Of a DNA stretch of 64,000 bases, positions 50,608-60,375 are shown piece by piece. The notes under the pieces were generated by a model. That model made no database searches, was not told where the DNA came from, and saw only the letters and a program-made list of their open reading frames with translations. The stretch covers positions 225,813 to 289,812 of the forward strand of contig NW_022985086.1 of assembly GCF_010015585.1 (NCBI RefSeq). The letters are read 5' to 3'. Every line of letters begins with the position of its first letter. Position 1 is the first letter of the stretch. Source of the DNA: Eremomyces bilateralis CBS 781.70. Its lineage: Eukaryota > Ascomycota > Dothideomycetes > Eremomycetales > Eremomycetaceae. Both the position numbers and the translations under genes were made by a program.

Positions 50608-50856
50608 TCAGATATCGCATGCTAAACAACGTAGTCGGCGATGTTTTGAAGTAAACTCCTTATCAGCCCTCCAGGACCTACAGTTCGAGCATACGCTGCC
50701 ACTGGGGTCTCCAGAAGACGACATGCCGGAGGCGTAATGAGAGTGACCAGTACTCCGTAACGGTGGTACATCAGGAATGGTGGTGGAGAGGAAATGAAGG
50801 GAATGAGAAGTCACGTGATTTATGTTCGCCAACCCCTTTTGCCCCTGTCGAGCCAA
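50608..50856 (-). CDS. small CxxC...CxxC protein or transposon fragment
   Basis: A frame of ~82 codons directly upstream of the Helitron helicase remnant on the same strand. It ends in a zinc-ribbon-like pair, CSNCRSW and RCLACDI. It could be the first exon of the same element, an exon of an unknown gene, or chance. I do not recognise it. Confidence 0.25.
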   Translation of the reverse strand: MARQGQKGLANINHVTSHSLHFLSTTIPDVPPLRSTGHSHYASGMSSSGDPSGSVCSNCRSWRADKEFTSKHRRLRCLACDI

Positions 50857-51761
50857 TTAGAGAGCAAGAAGGAATTGATTTGACCACTTGAGTAACTCGC
50901 TATGCCCCGTGGGCCGTGATGCTCGTGATGATCATGTCTCTGAACATGGCTAATTACCCCTTCGCCTTGATTTGAACCCGGCCCAAATTCCACGCAGTGC
51001 AACTCGCCCACATCACCCCGTACGACACACCGTCGCACACGAACGAGCCTGGCCGACGGTGCTTGCCTGCTTGGTAATTTTGTACCTGTCCTGATTCGCG
51101 AATCCCAATTCCCATCTCAAGGTTGATTCCCAGGCCGAAGAAAGCCTCACTGGAGTTAACCGGTCAATATCCACTTCCACCTGGTGGAGGAAACTGTTAA
51201 CATTGAAGGATATCGCTACGGTGTCGAAATGCCTTAAGCATCCATTTCTTGACCTGATAGGTACTATTAATACCAGCCCGATTAAAATGCAATGTTTGGT
51301 GATCAACGAAAATACAAGGTACACGGCACACGACTTTCAAGGGGCCATGCTAATCTCAGGCACTCAGCACTATTCTCAGGCGCTACACGCGGCCGGAGTT
51401 TAGCTTAGTTAGCTTACTTGGCAATGTTTGATACCAACTGGCGAATCAAACGCCTGAAAACGGGTAAAAGGTGGAATCCCTTCAGTCGTGATCGGAGCGA
51501 GGTATCCTGAATAGGGTGTTGGTATTTGGCAGAAATAACACACATAATAAAAGGCCGTCAGCCGCCTGTTCCTCCGGGCCATGAAGTCTGTCCGGATACC
51601 TACTTTCGCCAGCCTTGCACGCCAAGTCACGAGATGTTCTTTGGATTATAACTTTTATACGACCCGTCATGACTGCTTAAGGGACGAATACTGAGACCAA
51701 CCAACCGATCGCCGCTACAACCCACCGTCTATCCTATCTTGGTGCTCAATTCGAGTACACG
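50857..51761. other. intergenic, no supported gene
   Basis: Short frames only; the last few hundred bases should contain the promoter of the membrane protein at 51762. Confidence 0.4.
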
Positions 51762-52813
51762 ATGCCCGATCCACCGGCCCTAACTACGACCTTCACACCT
51801 CCTGCTTCCTGCTTTACAGACTGGTTCTTCAGTACCAACGATCAACAAGGCCCTTCACGATCGGCCACGGAATGCTTTCCGAGCGGATTCGGCGGATGGG
51901 AGCCAGCCCGGAACTTCTATTTCTCACCTGGAGTCTGCCCCATTTCATACGTGACGCGAAAAACCTCCCTCAAGCGTATCGGGTCCGCAACCGAAACAAT
52001 TGTAGCATGCTGCCCAAGGTACCGTTTCCCATGAACTTCTCATCGTGCGCGGATGGCGGGCTGATCGTTCCCGACTGGAAAAGTGGCTATAACTATATAG
52101 ATACCAACAACGACTGTTTTTCGCTCACCACACCGGGACCCGATGTTTTAGAAACAGAGACGGCCAAGGAATATCGGGGCTCCACCGTGGTTGGAACTGT
52201 CACGCGGACAATCGGTAATGGAGTGAAGCGGTATATGTGGGCTTTACCCGTACGTGTGCGATTTCAGGAGAAAGATACGTCGCTTTTCACGGCGGCGCCG
52301 ACGGTGACATCGTCCTTAGACTCCGAAACCAATATCGCAACGATAACGGCTACGACAATAGGGCCGGTAGTACCAACGGTAGTATTACCGGCTGTACCAA
52401 CGGTAGTATTACCGGCTGTACCAACACCAGCGGCGGGAATGCCCTCGCCCCCCGGAATCAGCGCCGGCGTGAGTGCGGGAATCGGTATTGGTGTGACGCT
52501 GGGCGTGCTGCTCTTGTGCGCAGTTGGGTTCGGTTTCTTCCGAGCGATGAGAAAGAAACGGGCTGGCGGCGTAGCGAGCAACAGAGGACTCGACATGGAG
52601 AAGCACCACGAACCTGGTCCACCCGCGCTTTATGATCCTCATCCCCCTATCGCAGAACTGGATGCTACCGTTTACAGCGAGTTGGATGGAGGTATGATCC
52701 CGTTGGCCGAGCTGGGGAGTCCCGGTGAACAGAAGTCCGCGTCAGGAAGTCTCTTAGATCATAATGGTGGCAGTGTGAGTGGGAATTCCCCTACCACGGT
52801 CCGCGAATTTTGA
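51762..52813 (+). CDS. single-pass membrane glycoprotein, Cys-rich N-terminal domain
   Basis: Exons 51762-52018 and 52084-52813, with a 65-nt intron (GTACCG...AAAAG), give 328 residues. Splicing restores CCPSGYNY, a segment shared by a widespread fungal family that starts LTTTFTPPASC and has CFPSGF and GVCPISY; without the intron the frames do not join. Residues ~225-250 (GISAGVSAGIGIGVTLGVLLLCAVGFGFF) are a transmembrane helix followed by basic RAMRKKR, so the N-terminal Cys-rich part should be outside. A short PTVVLPAV tandem repeat precedes the helix. The cytoplasmic tail is ~75 residues. No cleavable signal peptide is evident, as in other members. Function unknown; cell-surface sensing is a guess. 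Confidence 0.82.
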
Positions 52814-53878
52814 TATTGGTACCCGAACATGGTTCTCAAGCTCGGCGATATCACACACTGGCCAGTAGCGAAGATGGAGATTTGCTACCTATTCCTGGTT
52901 ATGGAAGCGAAAGGCGAAGACGATGCTCCAGGATTCAGAGCGGCTGAGTTGCGCGCTGCGTTCTCCATTGCCGGTCCCTCAAAATCCAAGATACGTTGTG
53001 GTCCACGAGCCGCGCCGACATCGATCCACTAGCATGGTTCTTCGCATTCCATAGAGAAGAATGGCGACGCGACGCCGGAACTCTGAATGGCGATGAGGTG
53101 GTGAGACTGGCTCCCATGCTTCGATATTCTCACGCTGAGAAGCAAGCAGGACACAACTAGATCCGGTAGCCAAAGTCTTTCGAGCATTCGAGCGACTCCG
53201 CGGCCTGTCGGGGAAGATCTTTAGGTCCTACACGCTGAGAAATGCCAGCCTTGTACGTTGCCTCTCGCACCATCCACATGCGACGTCCGCCCAGCTGCAA
53301 TGGACCAGGCCAGAAGATAAGGGATCACCAAGTTCTCGGACGCAGCAGGAAGCCCCGATCCGTCTCGTCTTGAGAGGAATCCGCATGGCATGACGGACAA
53401 TATCTGTAAAGAATCAAACTTCAAATTAGAAACTGAACCTCTGTTTTTGTTCAACGTGTGGTTTAGCTCCTTGATCGCCTCTTCCGATTATATTCGGTAT
53501 GGACCAGGTGTGGGGGAATAAGGTCAACGCGTTATTATGTGGTAGTTCCATTCGTCCCTGACCAGCTTATCGACGGCAGATTGTCCGGGATGCCTGGGTT
53601 TCCGGTTCTGTGGCCATAGGTGCTTAATTGATGAGATGATGATTACTCATTCTAAAAAAATTGAACGATACGATATGTTGTGTCTATAAGTAGGTTCAGC
53701 TGTAGCAAGTACGATGGTATATACGGCTGGGTACGGTAGCTTGGCGGGGTCAAATCGGAGAAATATCGATCTGATTCTAATATCAATCTTGGAATTATAT
53801 CCATCTCTCTCTCTTCACCCTATCCATCAATTCAAGATCAAAAGTCGCAAATTTTCAGAATATCACCAGTATCCCAAA
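52814..53878. other. intergenic, no supported gene
   Basis: Nothing recognisable on either strand. The last bases before 53879 (AAAATATC...ATCCCAAAATG) are a plausible leader for the dienelactone hydrolase. Confidence 0.4.
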
Positions 53879-55147
53879 ATGCTCATCAAAGAATCCTCCC
53901 ACGATGTGCCGACTAAAGCTGGTGGTGATATGAGTAATACCGCACCCACCCATAAGAACATCTCCATTGAATCCAGATCAAGATAACTGATGAATCCTCA
54001 AGGAATCTTCATCTTCCATCCTACGGTACCAAATTACCCTCAAGCCAAGTTTTCAGGCGTCGTTCTCTTCAGCGAAATCTACCAAGGTACTTCCTCACCT
54101 TACCTACGTCCCCCACCAGCCCCACCACCTTGTCCGGGCTTCTGGTTATCGTCCGTCATCCCCTAAGCCAGCATCGTATTCATCAGGTAGTGGATCATAA
54201 ATATTTACCCCAAATCCAAGTAACTGGCCCCGTTGCCCGCTTCGCCCGCCAAATCGCCAGCCACGGCTTCATCGTCGCCGCCCCCTCGTCGTACCATGAA
54301 TTCGTCTCCTCGGAGCCCTTGGCATATGACGTGCCAGGCACCGACAAAGGGAACGAGTTGAAGATCACGAAGGTTCGTATATCCCCACCGATCCTATCCA
54401 TCCCATCCTTCCTTACCCATTAGATTGGTTGCGTTGACCCCTAACCCGCTTATATAGGAAGTCTCCGCCTACGACGAAGACGCCACGCTCTCCATCGACC
54501 ACCTCCTGTCCCTGCCGACATGCAACGGGCGGATAGGCGCCACGGGGATGTGTCTTGGCGGGCACCTGGCGTACCGCGCCGCGCTGGATCGCCGGGTCAG
54601 CGCGGCGGTGTGTTATTTCGCGACGGATTTGCACTCGCGGACGTTGGGGAAAGGGAAGTGTGATGACAGCCTGGAGAGGGTGGGGGAGATTGGAGGGGAG
54701 CTGGTTATGGTAAGCATTGATAAATTAGGCTCTTCTTTGGAGATATCCTGGTGGAAGGAGTGAGGGGTGGATGATGGGAACCCTTATTGTGGGATTGGTT
54801 CGGTCACTGACTTGGTATAGATCTTCGGGAAAATGGATAACCACGTCCCTCCGGCGGGACGAGACCTGATCCGCAAGACGCTCACGGATGCGGGCGTCGT
54901 GTACAGCTTATACGAGGTTGCTTGGGCACAGCGTGAGTACCGCAGAGAACGAAACATTTTGGTTGAGTGGACAGTCGTCTAACAATGCATAGATGCATTC
55001 ATTCGCGACGAGTTGTCAAAAGGTCGATATGATCCGGCTATTTCTAACATTTGTTTTTCCATGCTCATGGAGGTCTTCAACCGATGTCTCCGGTCTGATC
55101 TGGGCCCGCGAGAGGGCGGTGGTGGGGAGGCGATTGGCGGATGTTAG
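53879..55147 (+). CDS. dienelactone hydrolase family protein
   Basis: Six exons: 53879-53933, 54003-54086, 54221-54372, 54458-54709, 54821-54932 and 54993-55147, giving 269 residues. The start MLIKESSHDVPTKAGGDM is typical of the family and is joined to RIFIFHPTVPNYPQAKF by a 69-nt intron with an AAG acceptor; the Met at 53990 inside that intron is a false start. The cysteine nucleophile is Cys129 in GMCLGGH. The acid Asp lies in KMDNHVPP and the His in WAQHAFIRDE, completed across the last junction. Cytosolic; substrate unknown. Confidence 0.9.
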
Positions 55148-55303
55148 ATATAGGGAAGGCAGATGAGAAGTAGTATGACAGCAATGCCAAACAAAGGAAA
55201 TATAATCTACTGGGTGTTTTTCCCGCCCTTTCATTCTTCCTCTCATTGATGGTAGGGCACTACAATACCCTACAAACGACTTAGTCGCCTTTGCATTCTC
55301 CCA

Positions 55304-57094
55304 TCACATCTGCCTTCGCCGAAACACATTACTTCCTCCCTCCGACAACCCCGTACAATACCACAACGCCACCCCTAACAAGAACACAATCCCCACGCAC
55401 AATCCTAGCGCGATCTTCCCCGCCAGCGTCAGTTCCCCGTTCGCTTCGAAATCGTTATCCTCCCGCTTCGTGAACCGTCGCGCTATTAGCCGCGACATCG
55501 GGTCGCCGTCAGAGTAGGTGCCCCGCGTTTGGAATCGGAGATTATTAGTTGGTGAGGCCAATTGATCGCCTGAGGAGTCGTCAGCAGGGCTGCTGGGTGG
55601 CTCGCCCGAGGAATTGGGGGGGATCGCTTCTAGGGGGGTTCCAGGAGCGTTTCCTGGCGGTATTCTGGTGGCCATTTCCTCTAATGAGGCCGCAGGTACT
55701 CCCGGTTTCACCCTCACGTTTGTCTCCCGGGACTTACCTTCTAACGTCTTCTGCGGGATGTCTTCCAGCGTCTCTGTCACGGTCACCGTGGGCTGGGTCA
55801 TCGACCTGGTCACCGTATGTCTCACGATGAAGCTCGAGAGAGACGCCATCGGGACGATACTTAGCGATGATGTTGGGTTGCTGCTTGTTGTGGATGATGT
55901 ACCTGTGCTAAGAGCCTCGGAGGAGAGGGTTGGAGTAGACGGTGTTGGATTACTACTTGTGGATGACGTATCCGTGTCGTGGGTGTGGAAGGAGGAAGGT
56001 GGAGGCGATGCTGTTGCGGTTGAACGAGTAAGAGTAGGTTGGGGAGTGGATACGGTGGTTCTTGAAGTAACGGTGACAGTGACGGGGATTTTGATGACTG
56101 TTGTGGGATGGCGAGCAGGAGAGGAAGTGGATTCGTTGCGATGGACTGTAGTGGTAAGCTTGAGAGTCACGGTGGTGAAATCTCTCATTAGATCCTCTGT
56201 GGATGTAGTATGGGAAGGTTTTATTCGCGCAGTGAACCCAATCTGTGGGATTATAATGCTAGGCGGTGATACGGAATTACTCGACGCTGCTGCTAGATTC
56301 GAGGTTGTGGAAGTTGGTATAAATAACGACGGCGTGGGCTGATCCATCTTCTGTCCAGCAGATAGGCTTGCCGTTGAGGAGTTGCTAGTGGTAGTTGTCG
56401 TCGCTTTCTTCGTGTATATCGTTTTCCACACGGTTGTTGCTTCGAGAGGTTCCGGCGCACCCGTTTCGATGGCGGTGATTGTTGAAGTGCTTGTTATCGT
56501 CGTCGTCGAATCGATAGCGGGAGGCCGGCCTGCGACATGACTTGCCGTCTTCGAGCTGGTTGTCTTTAAACTGGTTGTCGTTGATCTAGTTGTCGTTGAG
56601 CTCGTTGAGCTAGTTGTCGGCACAAATATGAAACTGTAAGAAATTCGGCTCTCAGAAGAACTCATCGACGCTGAAGTGGCCATGCTCGACATCCACTGAC
56701 CAAAAGCGGACGGTCTACTAGCGACATGACTGAGCGTCGCTGAATGGGAAGTGTCCGAAATCGATAGACCGAACAACGGCGAAAAGGCATCTGGAGCTAT
56801 CGTCGTTGAGCTAGAAGGGCTAGGAACTGACAGGCTGAATAATGGCGTATGTCCAACTGGAGATATCGTCGCTGAACTGGCTGCGCTGGGCACCAACCTT
56901 CCCAAACCGAACAGAATTCCAGCGACATTGCTTGCCACCGCGCAGCCCGCATCCCCCTCGAGACATGTCTTGATACCACTCGCAGGCGAATCGATCGTCC
57001 TGCTTACGATAAGCCCGGTTGGACGCGCCGCGGCACTGAGAACGAGAACGCTGAACAGTGCCAGCACGTATGCGATTGTTCCAAGGGCGATCAT
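55304..57094 (-). CDS. Ser/Thr-rich mucin-like membrane protein
   Basis: Intronless, 596 residues from the Met at 57094; an upstream in-frame Met at 57163 would add 23. The chosen start gives a clean signal peptide (MIALGTIAYVLALFSVLVLSAAA). The body is dominated by Ser, Thr and Pro, typical of heavily O-glycosylated cell-wall proteins, with TSSTSSTTT and TVTVTETLED-type runs. Near the C-terminus, LTLAGKIALGLCVGIVFLLGVALWYC is a transmembrane helix, followed by a short tail ending FRRRQM. A wall-stress-sensor-like or adhesin-like role is possible but not shown. Confidence 0.72.
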   Translation of the reverse strand: MIALGTIAYVLALFSVLVLSAAARPTGLIVSRTIDSPASGIKTCLEGDAGCAVASNVAGILFGLGRLVPSAASSATISPVGHTPLFSLSVPSPSSSTTIAPDAFSPLFGLSISDTSHSATLSHVASRPSAFGQWMSSMATSASMSSSESRISYSFIFVPTTSSTSSTTTRSTTTSLKTTSSKTASHVAGRPPAIDSTTTITSTSTITAIETGAPEPLEATTVWKTIYTKKATTTTTSNSSTASLSAGQKMDQPTPSLFIPTSTTSNLAAASSNSVSPPSIIIPQIGFTARIKPSHTTSTEDLMRDFTTVTLKLTTTVHRNESTSSPARHPTTVIKIPVTVTVTSRTTVSTPQPTLTRSTATASPPPSSFHTHDTDTSSTSSNPTPSTPTLSSEALSTGTSSTTSSNPTSSLSIVPMASLSSFIVRHTVTRSMTQPTVTVTETLEDIPQKTLEGKSRETNVRVKPGVPAASLEEMATRIPPGNAPGTPLEAIPPNSSGEPPSSPADDSSGDQLASPTNNLRFQTRGTYSDGDPMSRLIARRFTKREDNDFEANGELTLAGKIALGLCVGIVFLLGVALWYCTGLSEGGSNVFRRRQM

Positions 57095-57163
57095 CCTGAT
57101 GAAAGCTGTTTTTAGAGAAGCGAAAATGAGCGGAATGGAAGGTCTTTGAATTTGAGGAAACAC

Positions 57164-57719
57164 GGACGAGGGAGCGGTCTTAATGGCGGAGTGTTGCGTT
57201 TGTAGGAGAGGTAGGTGATTACGGTGCGATGAAGAAGAAAGTCAACCCCCACGTGCGGAGCTGGGGGTGAGTGAAGTGAAGGATTGGGGGTTTAAGCAAA
57301 CTTGAAGGACTGAACTTAGTTCACTTGAGTTGGAAGATATCCTATTGATATCTGGGGGCAAGTGAATGAATACGAACGTAGCTCTTAAGTCACCCAATTG
57401 AGAAAAAGGAACTGGAACTTGAATGAAAGAGACTGATTTAGTGCAACGGTGAAGATACTGGCCCGAATAAAAATTAATATGTACAATAATACCCATAGAG
57501 TAGTGGCAAAATTGTTGGTGCCAGACATGGAGTAAGCCCCTATTATGGTCATCTCGTGAATGTGTTGTTGCTCCAACTAATTTGTTAGCTTTGCGCGGAA
57601 GACCAGCGTCACTAGAGTCTTACGTTCATGGGGTTGGCAGAGTCGTAGTTTGGTATACAATCACTGTACTCCTGATCGTTGTCGTACTGATGGATTTACT
57701 CGCGGGCTCATCATACGGT
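57164..57719. other. intergenic
   Basis: Promoter of the mucin-like gene plus the 3' flank of the broken gene to the right. No other feature. Confidence 0.4.
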
Positions 57720-58504
57720 TTACTTCCCATTATCAGTCATTGCACCATTAGTTTGCTTGTAAGTAAATGACTCACTCCGGCTGGTATGGTATAGTATCTT
57801 TCCAAGGAGCCGAATAGATGGAGTCCACGAGTTCGATCCGCTTGAACTTGACACTCGATGGACCGCCTGCGTCTGCGTCTTCGGTGGCAGTGTGATGGTC
57901 GTGGTTGGCTTTGGGGTCAATAGCTCCCCACGCGAGGTCAACTCCACCTCGACTTCTCGCAGCAGCTCAAGTCCTGCCGTGGGTGCAAATGTAATAACCG
58001 GCTCGCTCAGACTCCATTGAACACTCTCCACGTGGATTTCACCCGGACTGGGCAACACGACCGAGGTATTGTAGTGGCGGGTGAAGGTCTCTGTGACTGT
58101 AATTGGCCTCACTTCCCAGACTTCCCGCATCTCCAAACACGTCGCTGTACCGTTGCTGAAGATCGTACAGATCACAACCTCAACGTCTTACGGTGGTCCA
58201 TCGGTGGATCATTTGCTGCCAAGGAGCAACGAAATATGTCGATAGGACTCGGACATATGGAGGATGGGTGATGGGTGATGATATCCGAGCCAAAGGTGGT
58301 CGTTGGGCCATTTTCTATCATGTAGTGGAAAACGCTGAAGAAGGTAATGCTCTGATTGCAATGGGTCACAGCCACACGGCTGGGAAGGACTGGAATCGTG
58401 GTATGACACACCGTGGTTAGGGTCGGGCTATACGAGGTTATGCAAGTGCTTCTGCCGGATGGTATCGAATCGGAATGATTCGTATATGGAGGCCCCGTTA
58501 CTGC
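57720..58504 (-). pseudogene. broken secreted Ser/Thr-rich protein gene
   Basis: Two long frames follow each other on the minus strand: ITSYSPTLTTVCHTTIPVLPSR... (58504-58172) and ...VICTIFSNGTATCLEMREVWEVRPITVTET (58175-57720). A third frame between them carries STYFVAPWQQ. Together these are in the order of a fungal secreted-protein family (TTVCHTTIPVLPS - TYFVAPWQ - VCTTFANGTEEC-like), but joining them needs frame changes near 58250, 58222 and 58180, with no intron of sensible size. A good acceptor (CCCGGCAG) precedes the first part at 58501. An upstream Thr/Pro-rich frame at about 58735-58590 (APLPSTPSPITAS) may be an earlier exon. Sequencing error is the alternative. Confidence 0.5.
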
Positions 58505-60375
58505 CGGGTTAACAAACGATCCAGATATGAACGCAATGGGCGGGAGAGCGCACAGCGTGACTTGGGGTACATAGGAGATGACTTCTTAGTACTGCACAGT
58601 TATAGGTATGGCGCACCCTCCCGGCGAAGGCGTGATCTGAGTTAGAGCGGACGGGCTCATCGTCGGTGTTGAACTGGCGGTGATTGGAGAAGGAGTGCTC
58701 GGAAGCGGCGCATTATCCAAACTTAGCACGGCTGAATCTCGACGGTCTCATGGTTAAACTGTGTTGGAGGACTCTCAACCTGGGCACTCCTGGATACAAA
58801 TGCCGTGAATAGGCGGAAGCCATGGGACCAATCTATAAGCCTGATGACAAAATGATTGCGAAACAACGACTCTGAAATCGACCAAACGGAGCAGCGAGGA
58901 GGCAGACGAGCACATAAATTTCAAAGCGACAGGGAAAAGTGTATCAAATACACAGACGATCGTGGTTCGTACATTCAATGATGAGTTAGTCCGTCAACAA
59001 ATATTCTCCTATCCTCATTCTCAGGAAAGGATGCAGGTACGCATCCCGCTCTTCATCTCTTGCTCCTAGGAGTCTGGACAAAGGCTATTCTTCCGACCAC
59101 CCTCCAACAGCCACTAGGATTGCCGTGGGAAGAATTTAGTGAAAGGGATAATAAAGTAGAGAGGAAATTCGTGTTAGATCTATACAATTCTCAACAATGG
59201 TCAAGAGGAACCAAATGACTTTAGCAGCTTCATGGAGCAACGGGGATGATATCTCTGGGAATAGCAATTGAAGATATAAGATAGACATTATTGATGGTAG
59301 CACCGTACTGACGATACTGATTCAAGTACTCAGACTATAAACTACCGTTGACGCCGATATGAAATGCTATCTTGTCCAAACAATTGAAGCAATGAAGTCG
59401 AAAGTTTTGAAAGTCGAGAGCCATGAAGAAACCTGACAGCCTGAGGCATGTTTGATCCTTCCCCGGCCAGTCAAGGAATAGAGCTCTATGTCAGTTAAAA
59501 CTTGGACCCGATCACCCGAGTCCCGAGTCCTGAGCGCAAAGGAACGCGACAGTACGGTCCGAACCGACACTACTGGCTATATATAGTCGGCCGAGATATT
59601 AGTTACGACTTAATTACCACTCACAACTTACGAGCGGCGACCAACTATTAGGCTGACAACGATAAACGACCGTTTTCGTCTTTTCGGTGACGCTACAGTT
59701 AAAAAAGAAATGCGAACTAGCAGTTGGGCTACTATATCCATACAGGTGAGGCGCAAATCATGTGTTTAATCATTGGTAACTAGAGAAGAACCCCGCAATG
59801 ACTGGTCAATATGTGTTGGGTTAGCTGCAGTACCCCAACGTATAACTTCCCGCAGGTGTCCTAGTATTACCTAGAGAATGGTCCTAGTACTGGACCCGCC
59901 CAAGGACATATGACGTACTAGAACTTGCCGTATTAGTTAGGACGAGTGAAGTACTAAGAGTCTAAGACGGACGAGTCCCAACTCCCAAGCCACATGTACG
60001 AGGACATATTCGCCAATGTTTAGAAGTGGGGCACTGGATGCTCGCCAGGCCAACGCCAGGGATGGAGAACTAATTACGTAGTAGTATTCCGTACTACAGT
60101 ACGGAGTAACGTTATGTGCTACCGAACTTGCCTCCAAAAACGGCGGTTTCTGACGCCGTTTTCAGAGGGTTTTCCGCCTAGGCAAAAACGCTCCTGTTTC
60201 GTTACCGGCGGTGCCCCAAAACTCCCTGCCGTTATGCCAAGGCCTCACACCCACTCACAGCGCAGGATCCTTGCTCCATGCAGTTCTCCTCAAACACGGG
60301 GGTTCAATTTTGGACTTCCAACTCTCGGTTTTCTCGACCTTCAGAACTTCCATGCCTCCACGCTAATTTTGGAAG
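58505..60375. other. gene-poor accessory DNA upstream of the recombinase relic
   Basis: No gene supported. Contains the inverted repeat TCCGTAC-taca-GTACGGA at 60088-60105 and a 9-bp-stem hairpin AAAACGGCG-gtttctga-CGCCGTTTT at 60137-60162. Terminal repeats of an element may lie here but were not identified. Confidence 0.45.
60137..60162. repeat. perfect 9-bp inverted repeat (hairpin)
   Basis: AAAACGGCG and CGCCGTTTT are perfect reverse complements separated by 8 bases, about 220 bases before the recombinase coding region. Could be a terminator-like, recombinase-binding or chance hairpin. Confidence 0.6.

Noticed and set aside
50965-50980. Reverse B-box-like GGTTCAAATC
   Set aside because: Flanking bases do not pair into a T stem and no cloverleaf could be drawn.
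52008-52034. Frameshift in the Cys-rich membrane protein gene
   Set aside because: A 65-nt intron (52019-52083) joins the two frames and restores the family motif CCPSGY, so no frameshift is needed.
53990-54086. Start codon MNPQGIFIFHP for the dienelactone hydrolase
   Set aside because: It lies within the first intron; splicing from 53879 gives the conserved MLIKESSHDVPTKAGGDM N-terminus.
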